Assembly (NCBI GenBank): GCA_964019055.1
Contig: OZ025221.1
Location: 5,844,968 to 5,908,967 of the forward strand
DNA: 64,000 bases
Direction of reading: 5' to 3'
Source: Anthopleura xanthogrammica
Lineage: Eukaryota > Cnidaria > Anthozoa > Actiniaria > Actiniidae
Part shown: positions 1 to 11,800 of the stretch, one piece after another
Position numbering within the stretch: position 1 is the stretch's first letter
Layout of the letters: every line of letters begins with the position of its first letter
Notes under the pieces: model-generated
Database searches by the model: none
The model's input: the letters and a program-made list of their open reading frames with translations, nothing else
Told to the model about the DNA's origin: nothing
Program-made: the position numbers and the translations under genes

Positions 1-20
1 AATAATTGAAACCATTGTTA

Positions 21-1492
21 CGGTATCCAGCGTTATCGCCCACGGACTAAATCGCCCATGCATTTCGCCCACGCATAAAATCTTTTATAAGCTAAGATTT
101 TACGGTATCCAGCGTTATCGCCCACGGACTATATCGCCCATGCATTTCGCCCACGCATAAAATCTTTTATAAGCTAAGATTTTTGAAATTTGGCAGCAGT
201 ATGAATCAAGACAAAAATCTGCATCTCAAGAGTTAAGAGCATGTTCCAGATTGAATAGTCCTTCTAGAAATGATCAAATATGACATTCCGCCTTAAAGCG
301 TATTTTACAAAAGTCATTCCGCTGAGATGTATAATCGTAAAGAAACGCTTGGATCAAATGCCTTCTTTTTTTCCTTATTTGCTAAAAATCAAAGACCAAA
401 TTCAAGTCAAAAACCATTTTATATCATATTTAACAGTGTTATACAGTGCAGAGGTCTAACTTTTCAAGACACCGATCATACACACTTCAGAGCAGTTACG
501 TAGCAATCGGCACTAGAGTTTTCTTTATAATCTAACAATGCAATGCTTACATGTAACTGTAAGCTTTCTAAAAAAGTAAATTGTTTAAATCATATTTAAA
601 AAAAAAAATTTTCTACGTGTAAGTCTTTTTAACATCTCCAAATATAACAGTAAATACAGTAACCAAGTGAAAATAAAAATATGCAGCGAAAGACTTCCAA
701 GTTTAGATAAACAACTGGCACGCCCATTTTGTTGTAGATTTCCAGACATTATCACCTATTCGTTTGATTGAACGTGTCAGATCTAAGCCAATCGTAGTTG
801 GAAAGTACTTTGAATCATGTCTTCCCGTGGTAAAATCAAACGAAGTTCAAAAGAGCAAACTGTACCGAGAAAGACACCAAAGTAATAAAGTGTAGAACGA
901 AGACAGAGTAACAACATTTAGAATGAAATAACACAGATTAATTTGGGCTTAAGATACATTTAGACAGTTTCTTTAAAAGATTTTTAAAGCGTTTTACGAG
1001 TTGGCGAAAGTTTAGCGTCTCAAATTCACTGAGACGTAACGAAGGACGCGGTAAAAAACGTCTAGGAGATTTTGATAGAAAACACCTTCAGGTGACTTTA
1101 AACTGTGCTTTTTTTAGTAAACTACTAATTAGTAAATTAATTCCAAGGAAGCTAAAGCACTTAGGTAACGTCATGTTGAACGTTTTGAGATCGCTATGAT
1201 TCTAGCCGTTCTTGAGAACTTCTTCCCAGGGTGGAGATGTAAAAATATTTGATTATATAGACTTATTTCGAGTTTTGATAAGTGGAAGAGAAAAGAATTG
1301 TACCCGAGCACCCTGTGATCGCGATTAAATCGCAAACAACAATAGAGAAAACGAATTGCGAGCAGATCGCAAGCATTTGGTGCTGTACATGTTTCTGGAC
1401 TGCACTGTATGTTAGATAGGTAATATTATGCGTGGGCGAAATCCGTGGGCGAAATCCGTGGGCGATAGAGTCCGTGGGCGATAAGCCGGTAA
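21..1492. mobile_element. 1.47-kb non-autonomous element with CGCCCACGG-rich terminal inverted repeats
   Basis: The left end carries an 82-bp unit in tandem (21-102 and 103-183) with the words TATCGCCCACGGACT and TTTCGCCCACGC. The right end (1430-1492) carries the reverse complement of the same words, GCGTGGGCGAAAT and GTGGGCGATA, repeated three to four times. Direct reading therefore shows multi-copy terminal inverted repeats around about 1.25 kb of AT-rich DNA with no long ORF. This fits a non-autonomous DNA transposon or foldback element. No target duplication could be assigned with certainty. Confidence 0.6.
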
Positions 1493-1629
1493 TTCCTGTA
1501 TTGTTTGAAAATTCCCAGCCGAATGATATACATTTTCAGTGACAGAATGACTTCGTTCCTGACAATCTTATTCATTTACCAGTAGCTTCCTTTGCTGAAG
1601 CATTTTTATTTATACATTGTTCATTATCA

Positions 1630-2046
1630 TTCACCACTTTCACATTCCCATAATGCTTTGCGTTTTGGGGGGCAACAATAACAACAATTATTTGAAAATT
1701 CAAAACTTTTCGTGTAGATGCTGAGTATATTTGCTATTATCATTGAAAAACCCAGTATCAGTTTGATCAGAGTTAATTCCACACGCATGGAGGAATGAAA
1801 CGTTTGGTGTTACAGACAATGTATGGACTTACCAAGAAATGTCATGACTTTTACTCGTAAACCTGTTCAAATTTCTTTCTTTCTTTTGGTTTTTGTGAAT
1901 TCTGATAGAATCTATCATAGATGCATTAATGTTTTTAGATGTTTTTTTCTTCAATTTTTATTAATCTTCGTGGTAATATTAACGATTTGGTCTCGTTGTT
2001 GCCCCCCAAAAACGCAAAGCATTATGGGGATGTGAAAGTGGTGAAT
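1630..2046. mobile_element. MITE, family A (ATTCACCACTTTCACATTCC termini)
   Basis: About 50 bp at 1630-1680 (ATTCACCACTTTCACATTCC, then AATGCTTTGCG and a G-run) reappears in reverse complement at about 1999-2046. A shorter copy of the same family lies at 21338-21483. It has no coding capacity; the small ORF inside is incidental. It lies just upstream of the first visible ABAT-1 exon. Confidence 0.75.
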
Positions 2047-2119
2047 AATGAAAAAGTCCTAAATCTCAAAAAGGGTGATTCTGTTGAATAAATAATATAT
2101 CTTTCTTTTTATATTCCAG

Positions 2120-5100
2120 TCTACTTTAGTCAATCGTTCAGCTCTTGGTATTCTACCTCCTGTTTCTTTAGTTCAAGACTTGAAGGATTCTCTACTCTCC
2201 GTAAGTATGAATGGCATAAAAAAATTTAAAAGACGATAGAAATGTTACTACAAAGACACTGCAAATGCTCGTGTGCCCTACTTGCTTGCACAGGGCAGAT
2301 TTGCTTGCTGGTTCTCTCTTGTGCTTCAAAGCTTTTTCTCTGGGTTCTTCAGTTTTCTTCCCCTAGCTCTGCAAACATGAACATTTTCTATCGTCCCCGC
2401 TGTAACTTACCTATATTGTAGTGGTGTCCCTGCCACTGGGAGAAATAATCGTTAACACAGAGGAGGCGCCATTTGGAGTTACTATAGTGTATCTGTTTAA
2501 TTCTCATTCCTAATGGCGACTGTTGTTCCTAGGTGGCCCCACCTGGTCTTTCCGAAGTGACGACGATGGCTTGTGGAGCATGCTCAGTAGAAAACGCCAT
2601 GAAAGCTGCCATGTTTCGGTATAAGGTCAGTAGTATAACTGTCAAAAAACTACAAGCAACGATTCCGTACAGCTTGTCAGTCATGTAACACTTTTGCATC
2701 GCTGCCGACTACAAGTTGCACGAATTTGTTTCACGTAATCAGGACTTTAGTCTGAGGCATTGAGGCTACATGAGCTTTCAACTTTCAAAGGATAGCTGAA
2801 GAGAGACGAATTTTTACGCGTAGTTTCTCTCTTTTCTACCTTCAACGCAGAAACAATAAACGGTGAAAAAGTAGAACACCTTTTAACTTTGTCTAAAATG
2901 TTATTGTAAGTGGGAATAACCATATTGTTTACGTTTGTTTCTTCCACTATTTTTTAATATAATACCGAGCTTTCGCACTTCTAGTGCATCATCAGGGCGA
3001 AAAGTATGTTTTACAACGATTCAAATTATTTAAAGACTAACTTTAAATAGTCTTTAAATAATTTGAATCGTTGTAAAACATACTTTTCGCCCTGATGATG
3101 CACTAGAAGTGCGAAAGCTCGGTATTATATTAAAAAATAGTGGAAGAAACAAACGTAAACAATACCTTTTAACTTCTTTCTGTGTTAAATTGTCAACTTT
3201 AGAAGATTTTATTACACATACACTCCATATCGCCTTCAAACCATTGTTTCGAGGCATTTGGATAACGATAAAGTAAACTGATGTATAGAAACTGACCCAA
3301 ATGCCACGACTTGAAATAATTGTTTGAAGGCAATGGATTGTAACTCTAATATCTGCTATTTCTGTAAAATCTTTTCTTGTTATTTTAGACTAGAGTTCGT
3401 GGAGACCCCAATCCTACAGCTGAAGAAATGGAAACATGCCTAATGAATCAAGTAAGCATTTCCCCTTTTATTATATGATATACTATTCGTTGGTCTTATC
3501 ATACTTGTCTTAGTTGAAGTCCAAGTCATTGATAGCAGTATTATCGACAAATAAAATGGGTACAACGAGAAATGTGTACCAGTGTCCGTGTGGTTGGTAG
3601 AGGCTGTGGTGCGCGCTCAAATTTATTATACTTAAGCTACGGACACACGGTGCAACATTGTGCGCAATGTTGCAGGCAATCGATGTTGCGAACCTTGTCA
3701 CAGGACGCAATTTGTTGCAAGTAATTTTGCTGAAGTAGAAACAATCGTACTTCAGCAACATTGCCTGCAATATTACGCGCAATGTTGTACCGTGCATCTG
3801 AGCCTTTTAAAGACTCTATACTTTGTTCAATAAACTATATTTTTTTCCTTCACAGAGCCCTGGTTCATCTTCTCTTTCTATTCTTTCCTTTAAAGGAGGA
3901 TTCCACGGAAGAACCTTTGGTGAGTAATTCAGTTTGTCAACATGAATTGAAATGATTTTCTCTCACTTCTTTTGCCTTCAACTTAGATTTAATTTATTAC
4001 TGTGTAACTGACAAACAGAGCGGGGAAAAAACGCTCTTAAGATGCGTTGTAGCAAGGAACACATGGCTTCCAGAAAACGACCCAACGCCAGCACAGTGTT
4101 TCTATGTGTGCGCTAAGGTCTTCAGAAAGAATGTCCTCATGAGGAAGGGAGTCTAAAAAAGAGCACTGAACAAAAAAGAGAGCTTGCCTGCGCCGTCAAG
4201 ATATTAGGTGTACTAATCTGTCTCGTGATCTGCTTTCTGTTTCCTCACCAGGCGCCCTCTCATCAACTCATTCCAAGGCCATCCACAAAGTAGATTTGCC
4301 AGCCTTTGATTGGCCAGCTGCCTCATTCCCTCAGTTGAAGTATCCTCTGGAAGAAAACGTTCAAGAAAACACGGCTGAAGAACAGCGCTGCCTGGATGAG
4401 GTGAACAAATCAGGATTGACCGCGGAGAATCGATGACAGGGGAATGGGGCCGATACGCTCCCCACCCCAGATCCCTATCATTCTTACTGCGCATGCTCGA
4501 AGAAATGGCATTTCGTCGAGCATGCACAGTAAGAGTAACAGGGCGCTATATTTCCCGTTATAGGTACGTGAATTGATCACTAAGTGGAACAAGGCTGGTA
4601 AACACGTGGCTGCTATTTTGGTGGAACCTATTCAAGGAGAAGGAGGTAATTGTTGCCAAAATAAGAACTTTGAAATGACTAAAAGCCCGTTTACACTAGC
4701 AACTTTGTTGCTTTGGCTGCTATTTTGGTGGAACCCATTCAAGGAGAGGGAGTTAATTGTTGCCACGATAGTGCAACGATAGTTTCCCGTGCACGGGTTA
4801 ATAGGTCTATTACTGTGGGCATGCACGATGAAGACTTGCGCCAAGTCGCACGCGCACTTTTAAAACATTCAACTAAAGTAAAAGGGTCAGTTTTTTATGC
4901 ATCTTGTTTCTTTTTTTCCAGGTGACCGTCACGCATCTCCTGAGTTCTTCAAAGGACTACAGAAGATTGGAAAAGAGGTAACAATTGTCCAATTTCTCTT
5001 TCAAAGCGCTCGAATAAAACCAAAAATGTGATCTAACATTTTATCTTCCACCGAATAACCTAAAACAAGTAGGATTTTCAAAAACGAATTCTATAGTACA

Positions 5101-7647
5101 TACATGAAATTACAAGAGCTTTTTTACAGAACTACTTTCTATTTTAGACCCGAAGTCGCTTTCATGCACATGACGCCACACTTACAAACACGATGCCCGA
5201 CTACGTGAACTAATACACATACTCCCCCAATCCGTGGCTTCTACTATCAGTTCAACATTTTAAGTACATTGCAAAAAATAGTGCAGTTCAGAAGCAGGTC
5301 AGTTCTTTTTGATAGAAGAACATCTAGGATTATATGAACTAGTTTAGAATCCCTGCTGGGTATAGACATCCAACAGGCTAGACGAATGATGATGAAGACA
5401 TCGGACTTTATGCGACTGCTGGAGACAAGATTTCCCACCATATCCAGACAGAAGCTTCCTAAGGCCGTAAACGCGCCTAACGGGAAAAAATGATGATGGG
5501 GATTCAATGTGACGGACAAGATCACGTGACCTGTTAATACACATTACTCATTGGTTTATAAAGCTAACCTTAAAACAGACTAGTACTTGTTTCAACGAAA
5601 AAGCTATCCTACTTGATCACCCGACCCACTAAGGGTTACAATAATCTTGAAATTCGTCTTCACTTTTTGTTTCTTTTATCAAAGTATGGCGCAGCTTTCA
5701 TCGTAGACGAGGTTCAAACTGGTTGCCTAGTAACTGGAAAATTCTGGTAAATACAAGACAAAACAGAGAGACAATGTAGAAACCCTCAACTATATATTGA
5801 CTGGAATGAATTATGTTGAGAGGAAGAATAACAAAACGACTACTCTCCAGCTTGGGATCCCTGTGGATCGTTCCTATAGAATCAGAATGTTATATTTTTT
5901 TTATCATATTATTTCAAAATAACGTTATTTGAATTCGATTCATTTTCTTCAGGGCCCATGAACACTGGGGTCTGGATGAACCCCCAGATATTGTAACCTT
6001 TGCTAAGAAAATGTGCACCGGGGGATTCTACTGCAAACCTGAGTTCAGGCCAAATGTGGTGAGTACTAGTAAGTGGTGTAGTTTAGTTACTGACCTTATC
6101 TCAATGCACATTTACGCGGCTAGCTGAATCCAAACGTGCTGTCTTTTCTTCTTTGGGCACCCTGTGGAAGGTGTCAGGAGAGGGAGACTGAGTCCAAATT
6201 ATAGATATATGGGAAGTCCACCAATAAGAAGATAGAGAAGACACAAGAAGAGGAGACTAATGGACTTGTTTTGTTGATCTGGTTTTGCTTTGATTTTTGT
6301 TGTTGTTGTTGTTGACGTCCCCTTTGAAAGAGAAACAAAAACCTGTCCCTAACACAAGGGTACACTACCTCCACTGATGTAAACTGTTTTTCTATCTCGT
6401 TTTCCGAAAATTTACAGAGCACATCACGAGTTTTTGACGCAACATATATTTTTACAGCCTTTTCGCATCTTCAACACATGGATGGGAGATCCAAGCAAGA
6501 TTTTCTTGCTACGCGAAGTAAATAAAGTCATTAAGGACGATAATCTTGTAGAAACTACCCAGGATGCAGGTCGAGCACTGCTGAATGGTCTAAAGGACCT
6601 GGAGGTAATGACTTCATAGTACAAAGGATTATGGGGCTGTGCAATGGCGCGTCCTCAACTAAAACCCACAATCCTTTGCACCACTAACTCGTTACCAGTC
6701 TTCCTACATTTATTTCCATCTGTCTACGTAAAGATTGCTGCACAATATCTAAGATTTCGATCTGGCATTTTTACGATCTTTCCATTCGTTACTTTCAGGC
6801 AAGATATTCCAGTTTTGTATTGAATGCTCGTGGCCAGGGAACTTTCTGTGCTATCGACTTACCTGACGCAGATTCTAGGAATGGTATGATTGCGTCATTA
6901 CGAAATAATGGTGAGTGACGTCATGTACTGTGACGTAGGACAGTGTTTGGGACAAGTGTTGGCAAACATAAGGGGTAGATATTTTATCATTAAGGGGGGG
7001 CAGTGGTGGATCCAGGGGGAGTTAGGTCACCCTTAACATTCTATATTCATGGTTCTGACTCCCCTTAGTTACCGTTGCTATGTCCCACAACCTCAACAAA
7101 TTATCTAGAATATCTCAGAATTTATCATAAATTGTTTCTATTGTCAAATTTCCCGTGACAATAAAATAAAATTGCCTCTTTGTAGTACTCTTTATAACAG
7201 ATACTAGCAGAGTATTTGTTTGTGGGACAAGATTCTACTTTCCACTGGGAAAACTCAGAAGTCCATAACTAGGTCTAGTTATCATGGACTTCTGGAAAAC
7301 TGCTGCAACGGTGATTAGAGATGAAACCATGAATTCTCATTAGCTTTTATCTGGAACTCCGTTTAAAAAAATTGGAATCCGAACTTGGATATTGTGCAAA
7401 GCTCCTGTCGTGTTGCAAGCGAACACCCATAGGCTTTCCTTGCGGTACGAGAGAAAAAATATTTCTCTTGGGCTCCCTGTGGTTCTAGTACCGGTCTAAC
7501 TTCATTGCTAACCAATGTTCATTTGTTTTTTCTAAAGGAATTGAAATCGATGGATGTGGCGTGAATACGATTCGCTTCCGTCCCGCTCTTATCTTTACTC
7601 CACGTCATGCAGAAATAGTCCTTGATAAAATAGACTATTTGTCATAA
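2120..7647 (+). CDS. ABAT: 4-aminobutyrate (GABA) aminotransferase, copy 1, 5'-incomplete
   Basis: PLP enzyme of the mitochondrial matrix that moves the amino group of GABA to 2-oxoglutarate, giving succinate semialdehyde. Exons read: 2120-2200, 2533-2625, 3389-3451, 3856-3919, 4252-4400, 4564-4645, 4922-4977, 5685-5746, 5953-6058, 6458-6604, 6799-6910, 7538-7647, stop at 7645. All have AG/GT borders and keep frame for about 375 residues. Family marks: [11 protein letters not shown]; the CGAC motif whose two cysteines hold the inter-subunit 2Fe-2S cluster in mammalian ABAT; GGFHGRT (substrate Arg); [17 protein letters not shown] (PLP Asp); [10 protein letters not shown] (Schiff-base Lys); [24 protein letters not shown]; and C-terminal [11 protein letters not shown]. 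Roughly the first 125 residues, including the presequence, are absent, probably left of the window. The VQTG loop reads CLV where mammals have GGC. SSADH follows on the same strand 1.2 kb downstream. Confidence 0.93.
2924..3163. repeat. Near-perfect 240-bp palindrome in ABAT-1 intron
   Basis: Two arms of about 110 bp are near-exact reverse complements around a short centre near 3043. Each arm carries ACCGAGCTTTCGCAC, CATCATCAGGGCGAAAA and TTTACAACGATTCAAATT. There is no coding capacity. The arms have barely diverged, so this is either a recent foldback/MITE insertion or under gene conversion. Confidence 0.85.
3636..3805. mobile_element. MITE-like inverted repeat in ABAT-1 intron
   Basis: The left arm GGACACACGGTGCAACATTG with GCGCAATGTTGCAGGCAA is mirrored by TTGCCTGCAATATTACGCGC and AATGTTGTACCGTGCATC on the right. 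It ends about 50 bp before the acceptor of exon 3856-3919. A related GTGGACACAATGCAATGTTG element lies at 16453-16606. Confidence 0.65.
4608..4760 (+). repeat. Tandem copy of an ABAT-1 exon end and its splice donor
   Basis: The last part of exon 4564-4645 plus the start of its intron (about 4608-4658) is repeated at about 4707-4759 with a few substitutions. The copy still reads [12 protein letters not shown], but its donor reads GAG/TTAATTG instead of GAG/GTAATTG, so the splice site is lost. Between the two copies lies a 50-bp stretch (about 4660-4709) also found after the stop codon at 7645-7700. The copy is an intronic exon fossil, not a usable exon. Confidence 0.75.
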
Positions 7648-7667
7648 AATAGGAACTTTGAAATGAG

Positions 7668-7877
7668 TAAAAGCCCGTTTACACTAGCAACTTTGTCGCG
7701 CGACTTTAGCGGCGATTTTCGTGGCGATTTCACGGCAATAGATCGCAGCTACGTCGCCGCCAATTCAAACATGATCGGAATTTAGTGCAACTCGCTGCGA
7801 TTTGGGTCGCGATAAAATCGCCATTGAAATCGCCGCTCAAGTCGCGCGATAAATTTGCTAGTGTAAACGGACCTTAA
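7668..7877. mobile_element. MITE with CGTTTACACTAGCAA termini in ABAT-1 3' flank
   Basis: TIRs of about 40 bp: left CGTTTACACTAGCAACTTTG then TCGCGCGACTT; right in reverse complement CGTTTACACTAGCAAATTTA then TCGCGCGACTT. The internal part is rich in CGCCGC/GCGAT words. It starts about 20 bp after the ABAT-1 stop codon, so it probably forms part of the 3' UTR. A remnant of the same left end sits in the intron at about 4690. Confidence 0.8.
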
Positions 7878-8843
7878 AGAATGTGATCTAATCCTTCTCT
7901 GATTTGTCTTCATATATTTTATAAACGGGACATTTTGATTGCAGAATTGGCGGTAAAATTTAATATAACCCAGTACACGAGGACGTTTAAATTCATAAAT
8001 ACAGCATATTTTATTTGGCGTTTTTGCTTTCCCATTTCCGCATTTCTATTCAGGTCCTCTGCTCGCTCACTGTGCACATATACAGTACAAGCACTTTATT
8101 TTTTCTTTATGTTTTTATCCGCTCAAATTAAGAGGCACACCACCATAGCCTAGAACTACGAATTTGCATTATGACGTCATTTACTACGAATACCAGAATC
8201 CCTTGCATACTTTCTTTTGTTCAGTTCATTAGCACCAATTATCTTACTATTCTCATGAGGAAATACAAATTTGAATAAGAAAGAAAATTCGCAAAGGATC
8301 TTGGTAGTGGTAGTAATATGACTCCATCATGCAAATAGTCCAAACTTGTTAAAATTGGGCTCCCTGTGCTTCAATGAAAATATAAATTCTGAAAAGTTTG
8401 AAAAATGCCGACTTGAAAATGTGTGAGCTTGTTCATCATTTTATTTGTAGATGGAAGATAGCTGGTGGAAAATGGAAAGCTAAGAGTGCTGGTAGAACAA
8501 ATATGTGTATAAGAATGAAAACGTATATGAATCCGGAATGTTTCTGGTAAATGTCCAAGAATGGAAAAAATCTTTTTACGTATAATAAAACTATAAAATA
8601 AACAATATACATACTTATTTGTTGTATTTTAAATTTTTTGGTCTTTCATATTTTTTTCAATCATTGAAATGAAGTTTTACTGTATTCCCCCCCCCCCCCC
8701 TTTTTATTCTTTTTTTTGGTTTTCAAAATTTTCCAAAAGAAATGATCAATAATACGGCTATTATCCTAGAATGGAATCAAGAGAGTGAAGTTTACACGTC
8801 AGAAAAAATATGGTAATATTCAAACGTTCCAAAGTATTTCAAG
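7878..8843. other. Intergenic spacer between ABAT-1 and SSADH
   Basis: AT-rich sequence with no recognised exon. Two AATAAA words (8584-8589 and about 8597) are possible ABAT-1 poly(A) signals. A C-homopolymer of about 15 bases lies at 8687-8701. The SSADH promoter must lie here if the gene has its own; no TATA box or initiator could be singled out. Confidence 0.5.
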
Positions 8844-11800
8844 GTGTTGGAGTGGGTTGCCTGTGTCTTCCACACAATGGCAAGATACAAACGAACCATC
8901 ATGGCGTTACTACGAAGCGAGTTTTCTCTCCTAAGAAAGAACAGCTACATTGGAGGCAAATGGATCACTGGAGAATCAACTTTTCCTGTCTATAACCCCG
9001 CTACAGGGGAAGAGATAGCTCAAGTAGCCGATATGGGAGATAAAGAAGCAGAACAAGCAGTTACTGAAGCTTATAATGCATTCACGAAGTGGAAAAACAC
9101 GTCTGCAAAGGTACGGTTGAATGTTATCAAGATTATAAGATTATAAGGCTTTTAATCGTAAATTAAATATTTAGTTTGGTTGGCTGGAATAATGTCATCT
9201 TTGAGGCTACGAAAGAGAAGTTTTTTCTTTTAGCATTATTCCCGCGGAGATGAAGTCTGAATATGAATATATGTCGTCAGAGTGAAAGCTTGTACATGTC
9301 ATGCAACGCCGGTCACACAACACAATGGACTACTTCGACGATGCGGCGGCCATCTTGAATTAATGAAAAGAACCGTGTAAGAGATGCCGGGGGTATAAGT
9401 AGGATCTGTTGGGGGGGGGGGGGGGAAACAAATCCTGGGTTTCTCTGGCCCTATCATGTTGGTTAAGTGACAAGCACTTCATTTTTCTACGTAGTATCAG
9501 TCATTCCTTTTACGTCTTGAATCGCAAGGCATTATGGGGCGTCCAGGGGGTAAAACAAAACAGAAATGTCGGATAAAATAAGGAATTTCGTTTATTTGTC
9601 TTTCTTTCATGTCCATCTTCTTAATTCATCTCTTGTCAAGTTGTCTTGTGGTGAAATGTTAATGTTAATCGACGCCATTAGTGTAAAAACGATTTGTATA
9701 TTTGCCCCCTAACAAGATGGCCGCCGTATCGTCGAAGTAGTCCATTCACGCAAGGACTCTCAAGGTCTTTAGGGAAATAGTCAGGTCTGTTAGCGAAAAA
9801 ATCGTGCACTTTTGAGTACAAGTACCAAACTTGGCACAAATGTTCGTTGGGGCATACTAAACACATTAAGGGGTGGGTGCCAAAAAATTGGTGGTCGGGG
9901 GGAGGCACGCCACACTCTCTACTAGATGGATAAACTTTATCAAAATTTATATGAAATAAAGAGAATTCCTTCATTTACAGTTTTTTGATATCTCTTTTTG
10001 TTGCAGAGATATCAAAAGTTTTTTCAATTATGCAAATTAGCAACTGATGACTTCATTGGCTGGACAGAGTCAGTTAACAAGACATATAATAAAGAATTTC
10101 TCTGTAAAAATAAGACAAAATGACTAAAACTTCACATGATTGATGTACTTTTTAAAACAGACACATGAGCAAAGCTGTGCCCAGACAGCTATTTTAAACA
10201 AAAATTACAAAATACCTCTTTCTAATTAGATATTGAAGACATGGCTGTAAGAATTATCCCCTATGGTCATAGAGTGGATCATTTCAGTCTTATTTCTACC
10301 GATATATACATCATTTTATGACTGATTACATCATCATTCGCTAATTTGCATATTTGGAAAACTTGTGATATCTCTGCAACAAAAAGAGATATCAACAAAC
10401 TGTAAACGCCATTCTGACTTTTTTAAAAAGCACTTCCATGTTAGCGCTAAAACTTGAAGGTAAGTGTTTCGTTTCATATAAATTTTAATGAAATTTAACC
10501 ATCTAATTGAGAGTGTGGCGTGCCTCCCCCCGACCGCGATTTTTTGGCACCCACCCCTAAATTCGTTTAGTATGCCCCAAGGATCCTTTGTGCCAAGTTT
10601 GGTGCTTGTACTCAAAAGTGCACGATATTTGCTGTTTTGTCGCTAACAGACCTGACTAAAAGTCGATTTTAGTTGTTGTTTTTTTTAGACTCCCTTTTCC
10701 TCGTTTCCTGAATTCCTGCCTCGTATAGACACCATCCTGCCCGGGTCGCGGTAAACGGCGGAAATGATAGCCGTACTTCAAATCTGTTTTTATTTCAGGA
10801 GCGCAGTGACAAGCTAAAGAAATGGCGCAATTTAATGTTTCAAAACCAGGACGAACTCGCCAGACTATTGACTATAGAACAGGTCTGTCAAGTTAACTTG
10901 TTTTTAGTATCAAGTGAAACCATTGTTGTTGCTCTAGAAAAAAATGGCAAAAAAATTGCAAAAATAAGAATGAATGGAAGAAAAAAGAGATAACTAAAAT
11001 AAGAGAGAAAAAAGATAAAGAAAAAGAAAGAATTAAGAAACCCCCTCCAAAAAACAGTTAACAGTTATTAGGAATATTACTTGAATTTATTAGCCTGCGT
11101 AGCGACGCATTTTGGTTTTTTTTGGGGGGAGGGGGTGGGGGACAGGGAGAGGGGGACTGGGGAGAAGAGGGAAGGGGACTGGGGAGGCTAATAAATGCTT
11201 GGTTTCGAGTGGCGTTGCTATGATATGATGATATAATTTTACGGTGTCAGATGAAATAGAGACACGGAACTGATTCGGTATCGGAATGTTTTTGAAGGCC
11301 ACAACCGCCTCCATGACCGGCCCTTGTAAGGACAAGCCAGCCATGCACTCAAAATGATATCATTTATTGTTTTAACCGACAGGGTAAACCACTAGCCGAA
11401 GCTTACGGTGAAGTCAACTACGCAATGAATCACGTGGAATGGCTAGCTGAGGAGGCAAAGCGTATCTATGGAGATATCATTCCTTCTCCTGTAGCTGGTC
11501 GTAGACTATTGGTTATCAAACAGCCAGTCGGAGTGACAGCCGTCTGGACCCCAGTAAGTAAAAGAATTACCCTTCTCTAAGTTTGAGGGGAGACTGGTAA
11601 CGACCTCGTGGTGCAAAGGATTGTGGTGCGATTAGGGGACGAGATCAAAGAGTACCGCCATTCGCGACTGCGAATTAGGCAAAACCAATTATATATTTTC
11701 AGAACAACTGAAAATCACGATATGAATGCGAGATACCGTGACCGTGCCGTGCCTTGTGATTGGATAACCAATAATTTCGCGTGCTGTGATTGGTTCAATG

